64,000 nt of DNA, taken from NCBI RefSeq assembly GCF_007680605.1, contig NZ_VEIO01000003.1, positions 1-64,000 of the forward strand, in the 5' to 3' direction. Below are positions 1 to 8,699 of the stretch, piece after piece (within the stretch, counting starts at the first letter, position 1; every line of letters starts with the position of its first letter). This stretch comes from Paenibacillus xylanexedens (GTDB lineage Bacteria > Bacillota > Bacilli > Paenibacillales > Paenibacillaceae). The translations under genes were made by a program, and so were the position numbers. The notes under the pieces were generated by a model, which saw only the letters and a list, made by a program, of their open reading frames with translations, made no database searches and was not told the origin of the DNA.

Positions 1-17
1 TCATGAACACTCTCCTC
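1..17 (-). promoter_or_regulatory. RBS and start codon of a gene leaving the window on the left
   Basis: On the minus strand an ATG occupies 2-4 and is preceded, after a 7-base spacer, by GAGGAG at 12-17. This is a textbook Shine-Dalgarno arrangement, so a minus-strand gene probably starts here and runs off the left edge. Only the start codon lies inside the window, so nothing can be said about the product. Confidence 0.45.
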
Positions 18-80
18 ATTTCATTTAGTGTATCTGAGGTAGCTTTGAGTGTCCAATTGGATTAGGGGGCTTTAAAGTCC

Positions 81-94
81 TGATCGTTAGCGCT
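81..94. repeat. Solo arm of the nested inverted-repeat family
   Basis: TGATCGTTAGCGCT is an exact 14-base match, in inverse orientation, to the outer arm of the two ~208 bp elements at 14154 and 14437. No second arm is visible nearby, so this looks like a remnant or minimal copy. The rest of 1-602 shows no convincing gene, only AT-rich stretches with runs such as CCCCTATA. Confidence 0.45.
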
Positions 95-602
95 CACAGA
101 TACAAAAAAGGCGGCTCCCCGGCATACATCGCAAGAAGACCGCTGCATATTAATACTGTTTAGTGATATCCAAAGCCTATAGCTTATAACCCCTATACCC
201 CCTATAACCTACTACCTTAAGCCTTTTCAAGGGTTACCACTACGTAACTTCCAATCCCCAGCTGTTAACTGTTACTTGTTACCTTTTATCTGTTACCTTT
301 AACCGTTCCTACTCACCGATCACCCAGCGATATTTCTGGTAGGCATGGCCACAAGGCTGAGCATCTTGATGCGCCAAACGCATTACACCGCGCGTCAGGA
401 GATGCACGCGTTGCGGCATGCTCACCGACTATTGCTGTTTGAGATGCCATATCGCTCTTTTATCATCTCCAGCTCCATAGTCATCTCCAGCTCGTTCGTA
501 TCACAATCGGCAATTTCTAAGCTTACTTGCCACCTGTCGATGTTGTAACGCGCAGATACCAAAACCATTTTGGAACAAGTTACTTTAAATTAACCGTTAC
601 GC

Positions 603-691
603 TCTACTTGAACTTTACACTTTACTTGAATTTACACTCCACTTGAACTTTACGCCTTAGTTAAGCTTTACACTTCACATTAACTTTATGC
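603..691. repeat. Degenerate 17-18 bp tandem repeat, five copies
   Basis: Five consecutive units of about 18 bases (603-620, 621-637, 638-655, 656-673, 674-691) share the core ACTTGAACTTTACAC with several substitutions. The last unit runs into the stop codon of the SulP gene. It lies where a terminator would be expected, but I see no strong stem. Confidence 0.6.
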
Positions 692-2173
692 TCCGTGTCC
701 GCCCGTACCCGGAACGGTACCCGCACCAGAAACCTTATATCCGCTGCGCTCCAGCAATCGGGTGCTTTCCTCGTTTAATCCACGCAGATGTACGGTTTTG
801 CCAAGCTTCGCGTATTTGAATTTTACTTTGCCAATCGCCACAACCGCGGTGTTGTCCCAGATATGCGAGCCGCCAAAGTCAATGGTGATGTCCTGCGGAT
901 CGGTTTCCGTATCGAATTCATCCACAAAGTGGGACGAGGAACCGAAGAAGAACGGCCCGTGTACAAGGTACACTTTCTGTCCTTGCTCTTCGCTAGCCTG
1001 TACGCGAATCTTGGTCTGTTTCCAGCCGAAGTGCAGCACACTGAGCACAACGCCAACCATTACACCAAGCGACAGGTCATGCGTGTAAACAACGATCGCT
1101 ACCGTCACCACCATAACGATCGCTTCAGCGCGTGGGACGCGGGCTATATTTTTCACAGAACTCCAGTCAAACGTACCGATACACACCATAAACATCACGC
1201 CAACCAGCGCACCCATCGGTACCTGCTTCACCACACCGCTCAGGAGCAACAATAAAATCGCCAGAAACGCCCCTGCCGTAAATGTCGACAACCTGCCGCG
1301 GCCGCCTGACTTCACATTAATGACGGACTGTCCGATCATCGCACAGCCACCCATCCCGCCGAACAACCCGTTTACAAAGTTTGCAATCCCCTGACCACGT
1401 ACCTCTCGGTTTTTGCTGCTTTTCGTTTCCGTCATCTCATCCACAATGGTCGCGGTCAAAAGGGACTCCAGCAAACCGACAAGTGCCATCGTAAATGAAT
1501 ACGGTAGCAGGATCATCAGTGTATCCCATGTCCACGCAATATTCGGCAGATGGAACATCGGCAATGTGCTTGTCAGATTGCCCATTTCACCCACCGTTTT
1601 GACATCAAGATGAAAAATCGCCGTAATAATGGTCATGATAATAATCGCTACAAGCGGAGCCGGAGCCCCTTTGAAAAAACGCGGCAAAATATAGATGATT
1701 GCCAGTGTTGCCGCCACCATCACATACATGATCCAGTTCGCTCCCGTAAAGTGGGTAAGTTGCGCCATAAAGATCAGAATCGCCAGTGCGTTCACAAATC
1801 CGGTCAACACCGAATGAGGTACAAACGTAATAAATCGCCCTACTTTAAATATGCCTAAAACAAACTGGATGATGCCCGTCAGAATGGTCGCCGCAAAAAG
1901 ATACTCCACGCCATAATCCTTGACGAGTCCTACCATCAATACCGCCATAGCTCCTGTTGCTGCCGAAATCATGCCCGGTCTGCCTCCTGCAATCGAAATG
2001 ACGATCGCAATCGTAATCGACGCATACAAGCCGACCATCGGATCAACACCGGCGATAATGGAGAAGGCAATAGCTTCCGGAATGAGCGCGAGTGCTACCG
2101 TAATTCCTGCCAGCACGTCTCCGCGGATGTTGCCAAACCACTGTTGTTTTAACGTATTCATATGTTCTTGCAT
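686..2173 (-). CDS. SulP family inorganic anion transporter with STAS domain
   Basis: This 495-residue membrane protein belongs to the SulP family, whose members carry sulfate, bicarbonate or other anions across the cytoplasmic membrane, usually with protons or sodium. The N-terminus has the family signature ([20 protein letters not shown], residues ~19-38), followed by about ten hydrophobic segments to residue ~375. The last ~100 residues form a cytoplasmic STAS domain ([17 protein letters not shown]). It is slightly short for the family. The start is ambiguous: the ATG at 2173 is only about 3 bases from a GGAGG, while the ATG at 2161 is about 15 bases away. The substrate cannot be read from sequence. 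It stands alone on the minus strand. Confidence 0.9.
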   Translation of the reverse strand: MQEHMNTLKQQWFGNIRGDVLAGITVALALIPEAIAFSIIAGVDPMVGLYASITIAIVISIAGGRPGMISAATGAMAVLMVGLVKDYGVEYLFAATILTGIIQFVLGIFKVGRFITFVPHSVLTGFVNALAILIFMAQLTHFTGANWIMYVMVAATLAIIYILPRFFKGAPAPLVAIIIMTIITAIFHLDVKTVGEMGNLTSTLPMFHLPNIAWTWDTLMILLPYSFTMALVGLLESLLTATIVDEMTETKSSKNREVRGQGIANFVNGLFGGMGGCAMIGQSVINVKSGGRGRLSTFTAGAFLAILLLLLSGVVKQVPMGALVGVMFMVCIGTFDWSSVKNIARVPRAEAIVMVVTVAIVVYTHDLSLGVMVGVVLSVLHFGWKQTKIRVQASEEQGQKVYLVHGPFFFGSSSHFVDEFDTETDPQDITIDFGGSHIWDNTAVVAIGKVKFKYAKLGKTVHLRGLNEESTRLLERSGYKVSGAGTVPGTGGHGA

Positions 2174-2886
2174 TGCCTCCTGGATGTGTCCCTCAAATTA
2201 ACGAATCTGCTGAAGAATAACGGAAGTCGTACACATCCAATTTCCACTTCGGGACCCATAAAAACGACAGTGGCAAGTCTGCAAAGAACACAAAATAACG
2301 GATGAGTCTCCGCAAAAAAACTATCATGCCTGACTTTTCGCCTGCTCATGGGTAAATGCCAATAAGCATACAGTGCCCTTAACCTGTCCATTGCTAGTCT
2401 ATTTGTCCCTATGTGCATGATGGTCTAAATCTTTAATTCAGCGCTAAACGCCGATTCAAATTCATCATGTCATTGCCGTTCCAGCGTGTACTGACTTTTC
2501 CGTTACCCATTCCGTTGTCTTCTTGCTTGCGGTATTCTCGTCTCACCATCTCATTCGATGGATGAACGAAGCAACACCTGTTAGTTTTCCTCTCTCAGAA
2601 AAACCGGGGCCGTTAATCTACTGACCTATTATTATAGTTACAGACATACACATGTACGAACTCTGTAATCTCGCAAAAACAAGTGCTTATCTCCTATTAT
2701 CTTCATCCTTCTAGATTTAACTCCCTTTATCTCTACTCATCAAAAAAAACCGCAAAGCCCTTTCATAAAAGGCCTTGCAGTCTATTTTGGCATTTACAGG
2801 TTATGGTGAGTTATTCCTATTTTCAAGCAATCACTTTTTGGCGTTCGATTGCTAACTTCATTATTATAAAAGCTTGAACTTCCGTC
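2174..2886. other. Intergenic region without a supported gene
   Basis: About 710 bases separate the SulP and UbiB-like genes. The only structure I can support is the terminator at 2742-2779. A minus-strand open frame at 2158-2418 overlaps the SulP start, lacks a good RBS and resembles no family I know, so it is not called. Confidence 0.5.
2742..2779 (-). terminator. Rho-independent terminator of the UbiB-like gene
   Basis: Read on the minus strand, GCAAGGCC and GGGCTTTGC form an 8-bp stem with one G-U pair around a ~10-base loop, followed by GGTTTTTTTTG. It lies about 110 bases after the UbiB-like stop codon. Confidence 0.7.
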
Positions 2887-4557
2887 TCAAAACCTGCCCG
2901 ATTTGAATATCGAGTACAGCAGAAACGCCACCATGAGGATGGCCACGAGAAAACCAATCTCAATCACCGGAATATCCCACAGCATCGTGGATTGGTGACT
3001 AATCGAAGAACCGATGATAAGTCCCACCATGATGATACAGAAGGCCAGCAGCACAATGCTGAACGATAAACGATTGCTGATCTGATCCAGCCTGCGCATG
3101 AGTGATTCTAATTCGGGAACACTGATCTCCAGTCGCAGCTTTCCTTTGCTAATGATGGAGGACAACTGCCGCAGCTGTCCCGGCAAACCGATGACACTTT
3201 CGGCCATGTCTGCCGCACTGCGAAACAACCGATTTTTGATCCTACCCGCGCTAAAACGTTCCTTGAGCAGCTTTCGCCCGAATGGTTCCGCCATATCCAC
3301 GATACTCAAGGTAGGGTCGAGATGTTCAATAACTCCTTCCACGGTCAGCAACGATTTGCCCATCAGCAGTATATCTGCGGGCATGACAACCCGATGTTTC
3401 TGGGCAATGCCGAACAGATCGTTGAGTGCCTGTCCTACACTGATTTTGGAAAAAGGAATATCGTAATATTTCGTCCGGAGTTTGTCCAAATCCACATGAA
3501 GCGCACGTGCATCCATGTCATCCGGCATCATGCCAAGCTTCTCAATCGCACGGATCATACTATCCGTATCCTTACGCATCAGCCCGATAATAAGCGAGGC
3601 AAGCTGCTGCTTCATCTCATCACTCAGACTGCCGACCATACCGAAGTCAATGAAAGCCAGTCGCCCGTCCTTCAGCACCATCAGATTGCCCGGATGCGGG
3701 TCGGCATGGAAGAAACCATGCATAAAAATCTGATTCAGCAGCGCATCCACCAGCCGTTCGGCAATATTGTTCAGATCATGGCCGCGCTTCACCAGTTCAT
3801 CCCGGTTGTTCAGCTTGATGCCCTCAATATATTCCATGGTCAACACACGCGATGAGGTCTGATCCCAGTAGATTACCGGAATTTTCACTTTAGGGTCCTG
3901 CTGATATTGCTGTGCAATCTTCTCCGTATTGCGACCTTCCACCGTATAATCGAGCTCAGCCATCAGAGCCTGGGCATATTCTTCCACCATCTGCGGAATC
4001 TGGTATTGTTTCACCCAATCCCAACGTTTCTCCGCCATTGCAGTCAATTCTCGCAGAATGTCCAGATCACGCTGCACAATCCTTGATATGCCTGGGCGCT
4101 GGATCTTAATCGCTACGGCTTCTCCGCTCTGAAGTTTGCCCAGATGCACCTGACCAATACTGGCTGCGGCCACAGGGGTATCCTCGAACCGGGAAAAGAT
4201 CTCTTCCAGCGGTGTATCCAATTCCTGTTCCAAAATACCCCGTGCCGTCTCTGACGAGAACGGCGGAACCTGATCCTGTAATTTGACCAGTTCCCGAATC
4301 ACCGATTCAGGTAATAGATCTGCCCTTGTGCTTGCAAGTTGCCCCAGCTTCACAAAAGCCGGCCCCAGCTCCTGCAACACCAGCCTGATCCGTTCGCTTA
4401 ACGTCTTGGTGGGTTGCGCTTCACGCGACATCCACCGTCTGGGCAGTGCAAGAAGCTGGAATAACCCGAGCTCCTCGACCATATACCCGAAGCCATGACG
4501 CACCAGCGCCATGGCAATTTCCCGGTATCTGCCGACATGTTTGATCCGCACAGCCAT
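2887..4557 (-). CDS. ABC1/UbiB (AarF) family atypical protein kinase
   Basis: This 556-residue protein is a UbiB/ADCK-type atypical kinase; the family supports ubiquinone or other isoprenoid-lipid metabolism and is thought to act at the membrane. Visible motifs are the KxGQ motif (FVKLGQLASTRADLLP), the Ala-rich nucleotide loop (VAAASIGQVHLG), the VAIK lysine, the catalytic loop HADPHPGN and the metal-binding DFG (FIDFGMVG). Two C-terminal hydrophobic segments (~residues 500-520 and 530-552) would anchor it. The ATG directly follows the stop of the phasin-like gene, so the two are almost certainly co-transcribed. Firmicutes use menaquinone, so the true client pathway here is uncertain. Confidence 0.92.
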   Translation of the reverse strand: MAVRIKHVGRYREIAMALVRHGFGYMVEELGLFQLLALPRRWMSREAQPTKTLSERIRLVLQELGPAFVKLGQLASTRADLLPESVIRELVKLQDQVPPFSSETARGILEQELDTPLEEIFSRFEDTPVAAASIGQVHLGKLQSGEAVAIKIQRPGISRIVQRDLDILRELTAMAEKRWDWVKQYQIPQMVEEYAQALMAELDYTVEGRNTEKIAQQYQQDPKVKIPVIYWDQTSSRVLTMEYIEGIKLNNRDELVKRGHDLNNIAERLVDALLNQIFMHGFFHADPHPGNLMVLKDGRLAFIDFGMVGSLSDEMKQQLASLIIGLMRKDTDSMIRAIEKLGMMPDDMDARALHVDLDKLRTKYYDIPFSKISVGQALNDLFGIAQKHRVVMPADILLMGKSLLTVEGVIEHLDPTLSIVDMAEPFGRKLLKERFSAGRIKNRLFRSAADMAESVIGLPGQLRQLSSIISKGKLRLEISVPELESLMRRLDQISNRLSFSIVLLAFCIIMVGLIIGSSISHQSTMLWDIPVIEIGFLVAILMVAFLLYSIFKSGRF

Positions 4558-4950
4558 CTATTCGATCTCGTTTCCTTTGAGAGGAGGAGAGTCTTCAACA
4601 ACCGGAGCCGGGGTTTCATCAACTTGAAGCTGAGGTGTCTGATGCAGCTCGGCCAGTTTTTTTTCCAAAACCGCAACACGCTGTTCCAGACTGGTTACGT
4701 CACTTTCAGAAGCCACGCCCGCTTCCTGAAGCACACGTTTGACCTGCTCCTGAATGACACGTTTCAGCTGGCCCTGCTCTTCTTCGCCGCGCTCCAACAA
4801 TCGTTCAACAAACGCTTTGGATTCTCCAGGCGCAAGCTTCCCGCGCTCCACCAGATCATCCACCGTTTTCTCAATCTTTTCTTTGCTGACTACCGTGAGA
4901 CCAAGCCCTAACGAGAACGCCTTCTTGAACAAATCGCTCATCTTATTCAT
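4558..4950 (-). CDS. Phasin-like coiled-coil protein (PhaF/PHA granule regulator type)
   Basis: A 130-residue charged protein with a conserved N-terminal helix (MSDLFKKAFSLGLGLTVVSKEKIEK) followed by DDLVERGKLAPGES, a pattern typical of the polyhydroxyalkanoate-synthesis-regulator phasin family. A heptad-rich helix follows (SLEQRVAVLEKKLAEL, ~residues 84-99) and then an acidic, proline-rich tail. The start could be either of the first two methionines; MSDLFKKAF is the family-like beginning. It immediately precedes the UbiB-like kinase. In Firmicutes this pair is common, and its link to PHA granules is unproven, so a scaffold or partner role for the kinase is only inference. Confidence 0.75.
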   Translation of the reverse strand: MNKMSDLFKKAFSLGLGLTVVSKEKIEKTVDDLVERGKLAPGESKAFVERLLERGEEEQGQLKRVIQEQVKRVLQEAGVASESDVTSLEQRVAVLEKKLAELHQTPQLQVDETPAPVVEDSPPLKGNEIE

Positions 4951-5014
4951 CCTCCTCTTCGGTTGTCTCTATATTACACCTGTTAAACCCCGACATGCAA
5001 AAAGGAGACATTCC

Positions 5015-5653
5015 TTACACGTACCGTGCTGCCCATTTGCCTGCTTGCAAAACCAGTCGACGATAGGTTTCGTTCGCAAAGGAGGGAACAGAATGCCCAG
5101 GCATCAGATAAACAATTCGCCCGAGTCCATACTTATGAGCCCAAGCTGCCGGTTTCGGCCCTTCTTTAGACTGGTATTGCAGCAAAATTTTAGTCTCGGT
5201 AAATGAACCGAACTCGAATTCATATGGTTCTTCTTCCATCGTAAAACCGGAAATGCCCTCCGTCACGGGATGGCTCTCTTCCGTCACCGTGAACTCCAGC
5301 GGCGCATACGGCGGGTGATGAAGAAACTTGGCGCCAATCATCTGTTTGATCTCATTTCGATTCTGAAGCGAGATTCCATTATGCAAGATGACCAGTCCGC
5401 CCCCGTTACTTACATAAGACAACAAGCCTGCTGTCTGCTGCGGGGAGACTTTGCCTCTCCAATCGTCCATGTATGAGATACATACATCGAATCCCGAAAT
5501 ATTTTCATGAAGCAGCATGTTGCGATTTTCACTGCACTGAACCGTAATCGTATCTTGAAAAATACGGCTAATCTCCGCGTCTACCCCCTGTAGAGGATGC
5601 CAGTCCGGATGTGTATAATCTCCAATTAAAAGTGCTTTTTTGCGATGATCCAT
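5015..5653 (-). CDS. ThuA-like domain protein
   Basis: This 212-residue protein has the class I glutamine-amidotransferase-like fold of the ThuA (trehalose utilization) family: KKALLIGDYTHPDWHPL at the N-terminus, the central DVCISYMDDWRGKVSPQQ and GGGLVILHNG segments, and the C-terminal AWAHKYGLGRIVYLMPGHS. ThuA proteins act in sugar catabolism, but the substrate of this branch is not known. I place the start at the ATG at 5653 because AAAGGAG lies 9 bases upstream; two earlier in-frame ATGs overlap or abut the RBS. It appears monocistronic. Confidence 0.82.
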   Translation of the reverse strand: MDHRKKALLIGDYTHPDWHPLQGVDAEISRIFQDTITVQCSENRNMLLHENISGFDVCISYMDDWRGKVSPQQTAGLLSYVSNGGGLVILHNGISLQNRNEIKQMIGAKFLHHPPYAPLEFTVTEESHPVTEGISGFTMEEEPYEFEFGSFTETKILLQYQSKEGPKPAAWAHKYGLGRIVYLMPGHSVPSFANETYRRLVLQAGKWAARYV

Positions 5654-6196
5654 TATCATCATCTCCTTTCTTGTAATCTTGTTCGTTTACGTTCGTCTGC
5701 ACACTCCATATCCTATAAATTAACCACGCTTTATCAATCGACTACCGTGGTGTTTCTTCATCTCTTCCACTTAGGTTTCGAATAAGACATATACCCTATC
5801 ACAATACTTCCTAGTATAGCCGTATAACGGATTGGCATATCCATATCAGGCATATCCAGCTGGGATTCACCATTTACCTTGTCACAACACACTCCATCCC
5901 TAACACATTCCACATGTTTCACTAAAAACCTTTAATTGTACAGTCCCATTCCCAACTTCACGACCAAAGTCTCAGGAGGTTCAAAACGAATTCAAGCCCT
6001 TCCGCTTATTGCCGAAAGAGGGGAGCAGGCTGGTTCCACCGAACGAAAAATCGCCTCAGCGTAATTCGTTCTCTAATCTCTATCCCTCCATTTTAGGCTC
6101 TGTGTAATCATATTAACGTTACTTCCGTGCCGCATATGAATGCGTTATACACGTTTGATCTGAGCATGATCATTGCACACGGGTGCTGCGCTTCAA
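5654..6196. other. Intergenic region, nothing recognised
   Basis: About 540 bases between the ThuA-like gene and the end of cbiA. I see no open frame with a good RBS, no strong terminator for cbiA and no RNA motif I recognise. Confidence 0.45.
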
Positions 6197-7777
6197 CTAA
6201 GCTTGGTGCTCGCGGTACAGTCGGCAATGCTCCACCCATCTCTGTGCCGCTTGCGGATCAGAGCCGAGGTGCACATGGGTGTATCCGGCCACGATACTGC
6301 CCAAAGCGTACCCCTCCTGCTTTACGCCCCGTAATCCCTTCGTTTCATAAGCATACGGAATAGGTACCTCTTCGCGGTACGTCATCGTTGAGTAATGGAA
6401 TTCATGCCCCCGCAGCACTTCGCCCTGTTTTAGCAAAAAAGAGTCCTGAACCGCACTCGCCTCCCGGTATCCCAGCGCAGCTCGTTTCTTCTGCATCTGC
6501 ACCTGCGCAGGAATAATGCCTGCCATGGTGTACGTCTGCCCTTCACGATCCGTCAGCGTTTCGGCCAGTACCATGTAGCCGCCGCACTCCGCAAACAGCG
6601 GCATCCGGGAACGGGCTGCTTCGCGTAGCCCTTCCAGAAAACGCTCGTTTCCGGCAATCACCGCCGCGAACTCCTCGGGAAAACCACCACCCAGATAAAT
6701 GCTGTCCGCCTCGGCCGGAATGCCTTCACCAGCGAGTGGACTGAAATACTGTAGCCGTGCCCCCGCCGCTTCGAGCAGTTCCAGGTTATCCGGATAATAG
6801 AAGTTAAACGCCGCATCACGAGCAACGGCAATCACAGGCTGGTACGTATCCGGCGTAATATGGATGTGAGTGGCGGACTGCAACGGGAGCGGGGGAGCAC
6901 TTCCGGCCAGTTCCAGCAGAAGATCCAGATCCGTGCCTTCCAGCAGCACATCGGCTGCCCGCTGGAATAACGGTTCCAGCTCCCCACGCTCAATGGCAGG
7001 AACGAGTCCGAGATGTCTCTCGGGGATGGACATGTCTTCATCCCGCTTTAGCCAGCCAACCACCGGAATGTTGCACATCTGCTCAATGGCTTTTTTTACA
7101 ATTGTATAATGCCCCGCACTTCCGCACCGATTCACAATCACACCAGCAATGTTTAATTCAGGCTCGAGTTGCTGAAAACCCAGTACGATCGCCGCTGCAC
7201 TGCGCGCCATACTACGTACATCGACAACCAAAATCACCGGTGTCTGCGTAATCATCGCGATCTCTGCGGTAGAACCTGTGTTGTTGAGCGGATCTTTGCC
7301 ATCGTAGAGGCCCATCACCCCTTCAATGATGGAAATATCATGACCTGCGGATGCCCTCTGGAATGTCTGCTTCACATATGCAGGGGAAGTCATCCATGCG
7401 TCCAGATTACGCGAAGCCCGACCTGTCACTGCCGTATGATACGTTGGGTCAATATAATCCGGGCCGCATTTGAACCCCTGTACACTCAATCCACGCTGGG
7501 CAAGTGCTTTCATTAGACCGAGCGTTACAGTTGTTTTGCCAGCACCACTACCCGTACCGGCGATAATCAGCCGAGGCACAGTTTGGTTACCGGGTGTCGC
7601 CGTTATGGGTTCGTTATTGGAGATCAGTGTTGCGACATCGTTATTGGACGTCGTTGTTGCGACTCCGTTATTAGATGTCATTGGTGCGACTCCGTTATTA
7701 GACTCAGTTGGTAAAACTTCATTCGTTGGTAAGGTCTCATTATTGGAAACGGTGGTCTTTACATTCTTTGAGTTCAT
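6197..7777 (-). CDS. cbiA: Cobyrinate a,c-diamide synthase CbiA
   Basis: CbiA amidates the a and c side chains of cob(II)yrinate with glutamine and ATP, the last corrin-ring step encoded here. The ATPase domain begins with the P-loop RLIIAGTGSGAGKTTVT at residues 69-85 and includes IIEGVMGLYDG. The class I amidotransferase domain in the C-terminal half carries the nucleophile segment LFAECGGYMVL. The protein has 526 residues, longer than usual because of a 68-residue low-complexity N-terminus with four 9-residue repeats around SNNGVAT before the P-loop. The ATG at 7777 has only a weak GGCGGG upstream, so a later start is possible. A ~920 bp repeat island separates it from cbiG, so it may have its own promoter. 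Confidence 0.95.
   Translation of the reverse strand: MNSKNVKTTVSNNETLPTNEVLPTESNNGVAPMTSNNGVATTTSNNDVATLISNNEPITATPGNQTVPRLIIAGTGSGAGKTTVTLGLMKALAQRGLSVQGFKCGPDYIDPTYHTAVTGRASRNLDAWMTSPAYVKQTFQRASAGHDISIIEGVMGLYDGKDPLNNTGSTAEIAMITQTPVILVVDVRSMARSAAAIVLGFQQLEPELNIAGVIVNRCGSAGHYTIVKKAIEQMCNIPVVGWLKRDEDMSIPERHLGLVPAIERGELEPLFQRAADVLLEGTDLDLLLELAGSAPPLPLQSATHIHITPDTYQPVIAVARDAAFNFYYPDNLELLEAAGARLQYFSPLAGEGIPAEADSIYLGGGFPEEFAAVIAGNERFLEGLREAARSRMPLFAECGGYMVLAETLTDREGQTYTMAGIIPAQVQMQKKRAALGYREASAVQDSFLLKQGEVLRGHEFHYSTMTYREEVPIPYAYETKGLRGVKQEGYALGSIVAGYTHVHLGSDPQAAQRWVEHCRLYREHQA
7601..7708 (-). repeat. 27-bp in-frame tandem repeat in the 5' end of cbiA
   Basis: Four consecutive 27-base units encode 9-residue repeats (residues 24-32, 33-41, 42-50, 51-59) with the core SNN(G/D/E)(V/P)A(T/P). 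The units diverge from the first to the fourth. They sit between the proposed start and the catalytic P-loop. Confidence 0.75.
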
Positions 7778-8090
7778 CGTTCATCCCGCCTTTGCTCTAC
7801 ATATAACAAATAGACCATCCCATATCGATTCCAACGGCCTGGGACGGTCATGTTCATAAGGTGATATCAACTGCTTTTTGTATGTGAACGCATCAAGGTG
7901 AAAAGTAGCTATAGTCCACTCGGATGGACTGCATAATCTCGCCTCGGCAGTCGTAACTCGTAACTATGATTCTACAATGGATGCAACGGATGGCCGAGAT
8001 AACTGATGTAACCCATAGCAACTCGAAGTACAGAAGTGCAGAAGTGCAGAAGTGCCCAATTACCGAAGTACCGGCCCTTCCTTTGATGCT

Positions 8091-8297
8091 TCACCTCTAA
8101 CGATCACCAGAGACCTTATTTCGCGAAAAAATCACACTTTCAAATTCTAACGATCCTGAGGAACGTTATTTGGGGTGAACAGCCCGAATTCCAGCCATTT
8201 CCTCTGCAAAATGCTCAAATAACGTCTGTGGTGATCGTTAGAATTTAGAGTTGCCCATTTTGGAGCAAATAGCGTCATCTGTGATCGTTAGAGGTGA
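8091..8297. repeat. Nested inverted-repeat element, copy A
   Basis: The outer arms are inverted repeats: CACCTCTAACGATCAC at 8092-8107 is the exact reverse complement of 8281-8296, and the similarity extends to ~31 bases per side, ending in TTATTT/AAATA. Inside lies a second inverted pair, about 8143-8171 and 8217-8245, each with CTAACGATC and CGTTATTT. The same plan occurs twice near 14.2-14.6 kb. It encodes no protein. Confidence 0.75.
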
Positions 8298-8340
8298 CGT
8301 TCACGCTGATTATTTTGGGGAACTGTTTATGCTGGTGGCT

Positions 8341-8410
8341 TACTGCTTACTGCTTACTGCTTACTGCTTACTGCTTACTGCTTACTGCTTACTGCTTACT
8401 GCTTACTGCT
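8341..8410. repeat. Perfect 7-bp tandem repeat, ten copies
   Basis: TACTGCT is repeated ten times without error, followed by a partial TAC. Seven-base units are not a multiple of three and the array is intergenic, so copy number would not alter a known protein. It is a likely strain-variable site. Confidence 0.95.
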
Positions 8411-8549
8411 TACGCTCGCTGATGATCGATGCTAATTCAAATTATTCACATTAAAACATGCCGCGCTTCGGGAGAAGCTAACTACCTAAGATATATTCGT
8501 GCTCATTGGTGAGGCACATGATCAAAGACACGTTCATGCCTGTAGATCG

Positions 8550-8650
8550 CACGAACGCTGGTTGGTCAAACGAGATGCTTATTGGTCACACGAACGCTGG
8601 TTGGTCAAACGATATGTTTGTTAGTCACACGAAACACTGGTCGACCACAC
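8550..8650. repeat. 39-bp tandem repeat, two copies plus a partial third
   Basis: Units at 8550-8588 and 8589-8627 both begin CACGAACGCTGGTTGGTCAA and differ at a few positions in the second half; a degenerate third starts at 8628 (CACGAAACACTGG). It lies just beyond the 3' end of cbiG. Confidence 0.8.
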
Positions 8651-8699
8651 AAAATACTTCTGAACCGCTTAAATACCGCTTTATCAAATCAAATACAGC

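Larger units (their letters stand above)
7778..8699. other. Repeat-rich gap between cbiG and cbiA
   Basis: This 920-base gap holds no gene I can support but is packed with repeats: an 8-bp unit (CAGAAGTG) three times at 8031-8054, a nested inverted repeat at 8091-8297, a 7-bp array at 8341-8410 and a 39-bp repeat from 8550. A plus-strand open frame at 8506-8814 merely reads through the 39-bp repeat and into the antisense of cbiG. Confidence 0.6.

Noticed and set aside
345..548. 67-codon frame near the left edge
   Set aside because: No RBS, Ser-rich tail with no recognisable fold, and no neighbour context.
8341..8410. Regular repeat array considered as CRISPR
   Set aside because: Units are 7 bp with no spacers, and there are no cas genes. 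The arrays at 8550 and 35255 also lack spacers.
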